Origin: Ktedonobacter sp. 13_1_20CM_4_53_11
Lineage (GTDB): Bacteria > Chloroflexota > Ktedonobacteria > Ktedonobacterales > Ktedonobacteraceae
NCBI GenBank assembly: GCA_001919995.1
Contig: MNIY01000084.1
Location: 1-7,662, forward strand
DNA length: 7,662 nucleotides
Direction of reading: 5' to 3'
Made by a program: the position numbers and the translations under genes. The notes beneath the pieces were generated by a model. It was given only the letters and a program-made list of their open reading frames with translations, was not told the origin of the DNA and did not search any database. This document shows positions 1-5,995 of the stretch, piece after piece. The first letter of the stretch is position 1, and the number at the start of each line of letters is the position of its first letter.

Positions 1-1826
1 GCGCAGAGATCACACTTGATAGCCACTTTCTTGCGTATTTCGCCAAATGCATCGAGCGGCTGCTGGATATTCAATGGGCCGGGCGCGGCCTTCATGCTTG
101 CCATCGGCAGCATGCGTTTACCAAGTTCCTTGCCAGCGCCTTTGCTGAAGAATTGGGCAAAGCGCTGCCAGGTCGTGCGTTCTTCTACCTCTTGCTCCAA
201 CGAAACAATCGATATGTTGTCGTAGGGGCAGCGCTCGGCGCAGATGCCGCAGCCAATGCAGCTCTCGGTGATGTATACCTCGCCGCTGGGCATGCGAGCG
301 ATGCCCGCGCGGCTGCAGAGCATACAGACGGGGTCCTGGCACTGGCGGCAGGCGGTCGCGATACTGATGTTGCCGACGACCATCCCCTTGCGGTTCATGC
401 GCGAATGCCCATGGCGGCGGGCGCAGGCATCTTCGCATTTGTCGCAGTGGACACACTTGTCCAGGTCGATTACCAGCACCTCGGTGCCTTCGACGACTCC
501 GCCGCCGACCAGTGCGCGCAGCCCGGCACGAGCCTCGGCATCAGCATACGATTGAGCGGGGGCGGCACGCAGGAACTCCATGGAGCCGATAAACGACTCG
601 GCGGCTACCGCCGCCACGCGGTACTCTTGCAGGCGCGTCATAAAGCGCTGGTTGACCTCGGGATAGCGAGCGAGGATGGTGAGCATCTCCTGGCGGGGGA
701 CCTCCGCCACATGTACGCGATTGATAGCGGTCACGGTAACGGCGCGACCATCTCCCAGCATATCGAGACCACCAGCAAAGTAGTCACCACCCTGGCGATA
801 GGCGATGATACGCTCACCGGTCTTGTGATGGCCAGTGCCCGCTGTTGTACGGCGCGCCACTTTGACAAAGCCCTCCATGATGATGTGCAGCGACTCTCGC
901 GCAGGTTGCCCTTTATCACTTTCAGTGAAGAGCTGCTCGTCGCGGTCGAAGTTCTTAAACTGTATCTTGTTGGCAATCCAGCGTATATCAGGATCAGCGA
1001 TGCCCTGGAAGATCGCCATACGCTTCATGACGGACTCGATAGACCTGGCATTGTTCAAGCGTTCAAAGAAGGTACGCACTGGCGGCACGATCTCAATCAG
1101 GCGCTGCATGACCTGTTCAGGAACTTCCAACACTACCGCGGCAGTCTGCGCACGCGCGGTGGCGTTGCGCTGTTGACCCGACAGCATGCCGCGCTCACCC
1201 ATAAACTCGCCTCGCCGCAGGACCGCTATCGGCAGGTCCTGGCCATTGGCGCCAGCCGAAGAGATGGTGAAACGTCCTTCAAGGATAAAGATGATTTCTC
1301 GTCCATACTCGCTTTCGTGCAGCGCGACTGCTCCAGGAAGAAAAGTGAGAACCTTCGAGCTAGCAATGAAGTGCAACAGGTAGTTATCCGGCACCACCTG
1401 TGGATCGCTGAACATCGGTTGCTCGCGCAGGCGGCTCAACAACAACTGGATATCCCACCCGGGCGGCAGGTGGTCGAGTACCCGGCTCATGTCGACCTTG
1501 CCGTCCCACGGTATCCCCAGGCGCTGCTTGAGTGAGAGCATCAGCAGATCGCGGTGGTTATTGACCGGACAGACCGGTACGCACGAGCCGCACATGACGC
1601 ATTCGTCTGTAAAGCGAGCCACATGAGGGGCAACTACATCGGAAATGGTGGCAAGGTTGAGGTCAGCGATGTTCACCATCGAGGACAGGGGTACCGGGCA
1701 GGCGCGCATGCAGCGGTCGCAGCCGATACACATATCGATCTCGAAACGTACTTCGTCCTCGGTCAATGGCACGATATCCTCGCGATGTTGGATGCCAACG
1801 ACCAGTTTCTCAGGTTGTATCTGCAT
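1..1826 (-). CDS. Polyferredoxin with two cyclic-nucleotide-binding-like domains (3' end outside window)
   Basis: An open frame of 608 complete codons runs from ATG at 1826 off the left edge with no stop. Seen in the translation: two [4Fe-4S] motifs C33-x2-C36-x2-C39-x3-C43-P and C76-x2-C79-x2-C82-x3-C86-P; a cNMP-binding-like domain at about 150-245 with GEFMGE (207-211) and R220; a second at about 270-385 with GGDYFAGG (346-353) and R361; then a DmsB/HybA-like ferredoxin module with C458/461/464/468, C493/496/501/504, C523/526/529/533-P and C605-D-L-C608 at the edge. No signal peptide or membrane segment is visible, so it is probably cytoplasmic. The family logic implies electron transfer through several clusters, gated by a ligand bound to the CRP-like domains; partner and substrate are unknown. 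It starts 13 bases after the FHA/zinc-ribbon frame, so it is co-transcribed with the flavoprotein, a likely electron donor. Confidence is high for domains and low for role. Confidence 0.93.
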   Translation of the reverse strand, partial: MQIQPEKLVVGIQHREDIVPLTEDEVRFEIDMCIGCDRCMRACPVPLSSMVNIADLNLATISDVVAPHVARFTDECVMCGSCVPVCPVNNHRDLLMLSLKQRLGIPWDGKVDMSRVLDHLPPGWDIQLLLSRLREQPMFSDPQVVPDNYLLHFIASSKVLTFLPGAVALHESEYGREIIFILEGRFTISSAGANGQDLPIAVLRRGEFMGERGMLSGQQRNATARAQTAAVVLEVPEQVMQRLIEIVPPVRTFFERLNNARSIESVMKRMAIFQGIADPDIRWIANKIQFKNFDRDEQLFTESDKGQPARESLHIIMEGFVKVARRTTAGTGHHKTGERIIAYRQGGDYFAGGLDMLGDGRAVTVTAINRVHVAEVPRQEMLTILARYPEVNQRFMTRLQEYRVAAVAAESFIGSMEFLRAAPAQSYADAEARAGLRALVGGGVVEGTEVLVIDLDKCVHCDKCEDACARRHGHSRMNRKGMVVGNISIATACRQCQDPVCMLCSRAGIARMPSGEVYITESCIGCGICAERCPYDNISIVSLEQEVEERTTWQRFAQFFSKGAGKELGKRMLPMASMKAAPGPLNIQQPLDAFGEIRKKVAIKCDLC

Positions 1827-1835
1827 AATGGTTAT

Positions 1836-1840
1836 CTCCC
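1836..1840 (-). promoter_or_regulatory. Shine-Dalgarno overlapping the upstream stop codon
   Basis: GGGAG on the minus strand lies nine bases before the ATG at 1826, and its first G is the last base of the TAG stop (1842-1840) of the FHA/zinc-ribbon frame. This fixes the start of the iron-sulfur protein and suggests translational coupling within the operon. Confidence 0.7.
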
Positions 1841-2448
1841 TAAAGTGGTGCGGCACACATCTGGCAGAAACGTGCCACACTGCTATTTTCAGAGCCACAG
1901 CGGGAGCACTGTTTGTGCGACGCTGGTGGACTAGAGGCGCCGGGCGCGACTGCTCCATATTGTGGGCGTTGATCGACAAAGTAGATGATGACGTTGCCTA
2001 TGGTGATACGGTCGCCATGCGAGAGCCGGTACGGGTTGTCGATCCTGGTCCGATTGACCAGCACGCCATTGCTGCTCTCCAGGTCACGAATATATATACC
2101 GTCTGGACCAGGCAATAGCTCGGCGTGCCGGCGTGAGATGGAGATATCCGCGAGCACGACCGGGTTCTCCTTGTCACGTCCAATGGTCGTGTTCTTACCC
2201 TGCTTGAGCAAGAAAACCTCCGGCCTGCCCTGTATGATGGCAACAAGAGCGGGTGTCTCTCTCATTGTGGCTACAATGGAGGCGGGAAGAGGGCTGCTTG
2301 CTTCCGGAAAGAATACCGAGCCGTCGGTGTTCAGCGTGGGTTGCCAGAGGGCAGAAGGCGCTATGGGTGACGCGTTCTGCAATAGAAACGTTTTTGCCGG
2401 CGCATTGCCATTTTGCCTTCCGCGTCTGAAAGGCAAAGGATACGTCAC
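1840..2448 (-). CDS. FHA domain and zinc ribbon; probably the frameshifted C-terminal part of the flavoprotein
   Basis: In this 202-codon frame, residues about 20-65 form a Pro/Ser/Ala-rich linker, 66-158 a complete FHA domain (IGRDKE at 89-94, SISRRHAE at 103-110, SSNG at 125-128), and the C-terminus a zinc ribbon C181-x2-C184-x10-C195-x2-C198. FHA domains bind phosphothreonine peptides; the ribbon is probably structural. The listed 5' end is a GTG inside the first FHA domain of the neighbouring frame and has no well-spaced ribosome site. An internal ATG at 2265 also lacks one. The linker has protein-like composition, whereas the overlapping frame there is rich in Cys and His. I therefore infer that this is the tail of the 4096-start gene, reached by a +1 frame change near 2391-2414. 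The joined product would be 751 residues (2256 bases including stop). An independent 141-residue protein from 2265 remains possible. Confidence 0.8.
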   Translation of the reverse strand: MTYPLPFRRGRQNGNAPAKTFLLQNASPIAPSALWQPTLNTDGSVFFPEASSPLPASIVATMRETPALVAIIQGRPEVFLLKQGKNTTIGRDKENPVVLADISISRRHAELLPGPDGIYIRDLESSNGVLVNRTRIDNPYRLSHGDRITIGNVIIYFVDQRPQYGAVAPGASSPPASHKQCSRCGSENSSVARFCQMCAAPL

Positions 2449-4096
2449 CGAACTTCACTGTATCTCCTTGCTTGAGCAGGACGATAGTATCCGCGTCAAG
2501 TCGCTGATCATTGACGGAGGTTCCGTTCTTGCTTTGTAGATCACGCAGCGCGTAGCGCCCGTTGGCATATACGATTTCAGCATGACGGCGTGAGATCGAG
2601 CTATGGCCGACTGTAAGGCTCATGCCTTCCGCTCTGCCTATCGTCACGACACTGGTCTGGCTGAGGTATGTTTCTTTGAGCAGGGCTTTTACCTTAGCAG
2701 GCGCGACAGGTACAAGTATCGCTTCAACGAGCCCCTGTGGCTTGTCCGGGGGAGGAGATGTTCTCGTGCGTTCGGTATAGGTCGCTTTCTTGATGGCTAC
2801 CGCCCCTTCTCTGCTGACCCCCAGGACGGGAGGCGGCACCTCCTGTGAGTCGAGCCACTTAGTTAATTTGAAATCAGGGGCGAAGAGTCGCGCGGCGACA
2901 GGTGAGAGGTCTACGCCGGCATCGACGGCACGTTTGAAGGTGAGTACACTTCTGCGATCGCCAAGCGCCAGCATGCCAACGGGCACGCCATCTTTGAGTA
3001 TCACCTTCTGGTAGGTACGCGGTTGAGGATCAGCGACAATCTCCTGGTAGCCCTTGCCATCTTTGGGCAGCGTCGAGAGGCCAACCGAGGCAAATTCGAG
3101 CCCATACAGCATCGAGGCGTTATAGAAATTGCCGAAGCGGAATTCATGTGCGGCATCCAGGATATCCAGCATGCTATAGGCTGCGGCGCGCGCCTGTTGA
3201 ATGGAGGGATACCACTGGCCGATCACGCGGGAACGGCCAGTCAGCGGGTCAGCGGTCTCAATGAGGTCCCCAGCCGCGTAGATATCCGGCGCGTTCGTGC
3301 GCATCCCGCCATCCACTTTGACGCCGCGTCCACAGGCGATTCCAGCGCTTTTCACAAAGTCGATGAGGGGTTCAATACCGATCCCAAGCAAGACTGCCTC
3401 ACAGGGGATGTGCGCCCCGGTCGTGGTAACGATGCCGCTCAACTGGCCGTTCTGGCCAACGATCTCGGCGATTTCCTGCTCGTAGCGCACATCGACCCCG
3501 TCGCGCTTCTCCTGCTGCAGCACAAGGTCCGAGGCGGTCGGGTCCAGCACCTCTGACCAGAGCGAGCGGCGGCGCAAGAGGTGCGTAACCTGGAAGCCAC
3601 GGTGGCGCAGCGTCTCGATCGACTCCAGCGCTAAGGTACCACTTCCCGTAATAACGACGCGGCGCACACTCTTCAGGTAACGCAGCACCCGCTGGTAATC
3701 GGCGACGGTGCGCAGTGTCGTAACGCCTGCAAGATCGAGACCGGGGCAGGTGAGCGTACTGGCGCGGGCGCCATGCGCGAGCAGCAGCCGCGAGTAGCCA
3801 AGAGTTTGCCCGCCGCGCAGCAGCACGCTGTGACCTCCTACCTCGATGCCCACCACCCTATCATTAAGAAAGCGTACCTGGCGATCCTGGTAAAAACTGA
3901 TCGGACGCGCCCACAGCTTGTCCTCTCGAATCTTGCCTCCCAGGTAGTCTTTGAGAGCGGGGCGATAATAGACAGGAAAGGGGTCATCCGCCACGACAGT
4001 GATCTCGGCAGCAGAGTCCTCGTTGCGCAGGATTTCAGTGGCGGTGACGCCAGCGATACCATTCCCAACAATCAAAAAGGATTGACGCTCCGCCAT
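2195..4096 (-). CDS. FAD/NAD(P)H-dependent oxidoreductase fused to an FHA domain
   Basis: This is a 633-codon frame starting at ATG 4096, with GGAGGT six bases upstream. It is a two-dinucleotide-fold flavoprotein of the pyridine-nucleotide-disulfide/NirB-rubredoxin-reductase type: FAD Rossmann motif GNGIAG (11-16), NAD(P) motif GSGTLALE (151-158), and second FAD motif DIYAAGD (271-277). I see no redox-active CxxxxC pair, so disulfide chemistry is unlikely; it probably passes electrons from NAD(P)H to an Fe-S partner. A linker at about 415-465 leads to an FHA domain at about 480-557 with GR 487-488, S500, R503, H505 and N524-G525, the usual phosphothreonine-binding set. After about residue 560 the reading turns rich in Cys, His and Arg and looks out of frame, while a second FHA domain continues in the +1 frame. 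The true C-terminus is therefore probably the FHA/zinc-ribbon frame downstream. The iron-sulfur protein gene follows in the same operon. Confidence 0.92.
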   Translation of the reverse strand: MAERQSFLIVGNGIAGVTATEILRNEDSAAEITVVADDPFPVYYRPALKDYLGGKIREDKLWARPISFYQDRQVRFLNDRVVGIEVGGHSVLLRGGQTLGYSRLLLAHGARASTLTCPGLDLAGVTTLRTVADYQRVLRYLKSVRRVVITGSGTLALESIETLRHRGFQVTHLLRRRSLWSEVLDPTASDLVLQQEKRDGVDVRYEQEIAEIVGQNGQLSGIVTTTGAHIPCEAVLLGIGIEPLIDFVKSAGIACGRGVKVDGGMRTNAPDIYAAGDLIETADPLTGRSRVIGQWYPSIQQARAAAYSMLDILDAAHEFRFGNFYNASMLYGLEFASVGLSTLPKDGKGYQEIVADPQPRTYQKVILKDGVPVGMLALGDRRSVLTFKRAVDAGVDLSPVAARLFAPDFKLTKWLDSQEVPPPVLGVSREGAVAIKKATYTERTRTSPPPDKPQGLVEAILVPVAPAKVKALLKETYLSQTSVVTIGRAEGMSLTVGHSSISRRHAEIVYANGRYALRDLQSKNGTSVNDQRLDADTIVLLKQGDTVKFGDVSFAFQTRKAKWQCAGKNVSIAERVTHSAFCPLATHAEHRRLGILSGSKQPSSRLHCSHNERDTRSCCHHTGQAGGFLAQAG

Positions 4097-4148
4097 GATA
4101 TACCTCCATTTATGTGTTGAAAGTAGAATGATGCAATGTCACGTCCTC

Positions 4149-4177
4149 AGTATATCAGAGAAGAGTTAATCTGAACA
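4149..4177 (-). promoter_or_regulatory. Candidate promoter of the flavoprotein/iron-sulfur operon
   Basis: On the minus strand TGTTCA (4177-4172) and TATACT (4154-4149) are separated by 17 bases, and the -10-like box lies about 50 bases before the ATG at 4096. The -10 is a good match to the sigma-70 consensus and the -35 is weak. Nothing better is visible between here and the start codon. Confidence 0.4.
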
Positions 4178-4180
4178 GTA

Positions 4181-4252
4181 TCGCAAGGGCTAAAGCCACA
4201 ACCGTCTAACCACTGCCGTTGAAACGGCGTGGCTTGCGACGGGCTAAAGCCC
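4181..4252. repeat. REP-like compound palindromes (GGGCTAAAGCC type)
   Basis: Two copies of a GGGCTAAAGCC motif (4187-4197 and 4241-4252) flank a perfect palindrome GCCGTTGAAACGGC (4215-4228). Further pairings are possible: TCGCAAG 4181-4187 with CTTGCGA 4233-4239, or AGCCAC 4194-4199 with GTGGCT 4229-4234, so the segment can fold into alternative cruciforms on either strand. Motifs of this kind recur between genes in several bacterial phyla. The rest of the 4097-4413 gap is AT-rich and holds the candidate promoter and the gpsA terminator; I see no gene in it. Confidence 0.6.
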
Positions 4253-4393
4253 ATTTCTGTCATGATGATAAACGATGCGAGTAGCAAAGAATGTGGTATG
4301 AATTTGTTCCTGCTATGCAAGCAGTCCGTGCATCATTTCGTTGCTGAAGCTAATGATACCGGCAGAGCAGGTGGTTGAGTATGAAGTTATGCT

Positions 4394-4419
4394 AAAAATT
4401 GGTGTGAATAAGTTCACCC
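4394..4419 (-). terminator. Weak intrinsic terminator after gpsA
   Basis: On the minus strand GGGTGAA pairs with TTCACACC across a four-base loop (about seven pairs with one bulged A), followed by AATTTTTAG. The stem contains the gpsA stop codon. The short imperfect stem makes it weak, but it is placed correctly at the end of the tilS-hpt-gpsA cluster and before the gap. Confidence 0.45.
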
Positions 4420-5311
4420 ATCAAATAATCCTTCCAGCTCATGTTTGGGGTCGCGCATCATCAGTTCTGGCACCGCCTTTTGGGGATCCATGCCCTCGAA
4501 GAGCACGAGGCCAAGCTGTTCGGTAATGGGCATTTCTACTCCGTAGCGAGCCGCCAGCTGTAGGGCTGCTTTGGTGTTGGAGACGCCTTCGGCGACACTG
4601 TGCATTGATGCGAGGATGGCATTGAGTTTTTCACCGGCGGCGAGGCGCCGTCCCAATTGCTGGTTGCGGCTCAAGGGGCTGGCACAGGTAGCAATGAGGT
4701 CACCAATGCCTGCCAGGCCGGTAAATGTGAGGGGGTTGGCGCCCGCCGCCACCAAGCTCGACACCTACGAGATCACTGGCCGTATAGACGCGAAACCACA
4801 CTGCGTTGAGCAGGGAGCGAGCATGGTTCGCGATATCCCTTTCAACGGCGGCCACAACAGCGGCCGTCGGTTTTCCTTGCGCCACTTCCTGAGCAATAGT
4901 GGGCCCACTGAGGGCTACCACACGGCCCTGCGCACGGGGAACTTCTTCGCAGATGACCTCGGTCATGCGTTTGAGGCTGCCAATTTCAATACCTTTACTG
5001 GCATTCACAAGCAGGGCTTCACTGCCAACATGGGGGGCAAGGAGATGGACATTTTCGCGCATGCGTTGCGATGGTGTGACAAGCAGGAGCATCTCCTTGC
5101 CCTCGACGGCCTCGGCTATATCAGATGTCACACGGAGCGCTGCGGGGAAGTGTATACCGGGGAGAAATTCGACGTTCTCGCGCTGCTGCTGCATAGCGAT
5201 GGCCCGCTGCAGCTGATAGTCCCAGAGCGTGGTCGCGATACCTTTTTTCGACAGCAAAAAGGCCAGTGTGGTACCCCAGGCCCCGCTGCCGATGACACCA
5301 ACCGATACCAT
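4414..5311 (-). pseudogene. gpsA: NAD(P)+-dependent glycerol-3-phosphate dehydrogenase, internally deleted and frameshifted
   Basis: GpsA reduces dihydroxyacetone phosphate to sn-glycerol 3-phosphate for phospholipid synthesis. The ATG at 5311 has AGGAG eight to nine bases upstream. The first frame gives the NAD motif GSGAWGT (8-14), NASKGIE (103-109), SGPTIAQE (135-142) and RVYTASD...GVELGG up to residue 188, then 15 out-of-frame residues to a stop at 4700. The second frame resumes with AAGANPLTF and GLAGIGDL, continues through SPLSRN and EGVSNTK, and ends at 4414. Compared with the E. coli protein from memory, about 39 residues between GVELGG and AAGANP are absent, including the catalytic-lysine segment (LKN). 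Adding about 119 bases to the 898 present gives 1017, a whole number of codons and about 338 residues, the normal length. As written it cannot make an active enzyme. It may be a true pseudogene or an assembly error; gpsA is often essential, which favours checking the assembly. Confidence 0.85.
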
Positions 5312-5356
5312 TGCTCAATCTCCTAACGCGTTTCCTTCATATTTCTTCGCGAAACG

Positions 5357-5959
5357 CTAATCTCCTTCGACCGGGCTTCTATGATGCGTCTCCGGCTCCA
5401 CATCTTCTTCGTACACCGAAGGCTTCAAAATTCCGACGTAGGGTAGATTGCGGTAGAGCTGCGCATAGTCAAGACCATATCCAACAACGAAGCGATTGGG
5501 AATACGAAAGCCGGTATAATCCAGCTTGACCGCTTTGACGCGCTCCCGACCTTTATCTAACAGCGCGCAAACACGCAGGCTCAGCGGACGCCGCTGTCGC
5601 AGTACTTCCATCTGGTAATGCAGCGTGAGGCCACTATCAACGATATCCTCGACAATCAACACGTGTTTCTGATCGATGGGACCCTCCAGATCCTTGAGTA
5701 TGCGTACTACTCCGCTGGAGTGTGAACTGTTGCCATAACTGGAAATCGCCATGTAGTCGATTTCCAGGGGTAAATGAATGGCCCGTGCCAGGTCGGCGAT
5801 GAAGGGGACGGCGCCCTTCAATGTGCCCAGCAACAACAGGTTTTTGCCCTGATAGTCCCGGGCGATTTGCTCACCCAATTCGACAATCTTGGAGCGAATC
5901 TCCTCTTCGGTAACAAGAATCTCGGAAATGTCGTCGTGCAGGTCGATGTCGTCGTACAT
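5357..5959 (-). CDS. hpt: Hypoxanthine-guanine phosphoribosyltransferase
   Basis: This purine salvage enzyme joins hypoxanthine or guanine to PRPP to give IMP or GMP, in the cytoplasm. In the 200-residue product I see the PRPP pyrophosphate loop LKG (48-50), the PRPP-binding signature VEDIVDSGLTL (103-113) with D108 as the likely catalytic base, SSYGNS (73-78), and the purine-binding region with K145, FVVGYGLDY (157-165) and YRNLPYVGILKP (169-180). It matches the Bacillus HprT pattern along its whole length, plus about 18 extra acidic and polar residues at the C-terminus. I chose ATG 5959 because AGAGG lies five bases before it; a GTG at 5965 overlaps that site. It begins 36 bases after the tilS stop and ends 45 bases before gpsA. 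The tilS-hpt order is common in bacteria and supports both calls. The gene looks intact. Confidence 0.95.
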   Translation of the reverse strand: MYDDIDLHDDISEILVTEEEIRSKIVELGEQIARDYQGKNLLLLGTLKGAVPFIADLARAIHLPLEIDYMAISSYGNSSHSSGVVRILKDLEGPIDQKHVLIVEDIVDSGLTLHYQMEVLRQRRPLSLRVCALLDKGRERVKAVKLDYTGFRIPNRFVVGYGLDYAQLYRNLPYVGILKPSVYEEDVEPETHHRSPVEGD

Positions 5960-5964
5960 GTGCA

Positions 5965-5969
5965 CCTCT
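5965..5969 (-). promoter_or_regulatory. Shine-Dalgarno that sets the hpt start
   Basis: AGAGG on the minus strand is five bases from ATG 5959. The alternative GTG at 5965 shares a base with it and so could not use it, which favours the 200-residue product. Confidence 0.6.
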
Positions 5970-5995
5970 TGAAAATGATAGCGGGTTCTGACTCT

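Noticed and set aside
153..1535. Plus-strand open frame of 460 codons.
   Set aside because: It lies opposite the iron-sulfur protein, whose minus frame carries conserved Cys motifs and CRP-like domains. The plus frame has low-complexity Ala/His/Asp-rich composition and no recognisable domain; it is a shadow of GC-rich third positions.
2385..2420. Programmed -1 ribosomal frameshift at C-AAA-AAC.
   Set aside because: The heptamer resembles a -1 slippery site, but the downstream FHA frame is +1 relative to the upstream one, so a -1 slip would not reach it. No obvious downstream stimulatory stem was seen.
4181..4252. CRISPR-like repeat pair.
   Set aside because: Only two short palindromic copies with no regular spacers and no cas genes; better explained as a REP-like element.
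4571..5326. Plus-strand open frame of 251 codons opposite gpsA.
   Set aside because: The minus strand has clear GpsA motifs in both halves. The plus frame has no recognisable domain and is open mainly because of codon bias on the other strand.
5328..5357. Inverted repeat GCGTTTC/GAAACGC between hpt and gpsA as a terminator.
   Set aside because: A seven-pair stem with a 16-base loop and no U-run after it; the gpsA ribosome site follows immediately. It could be a minor RNA structure but is not supportable as a terminator.
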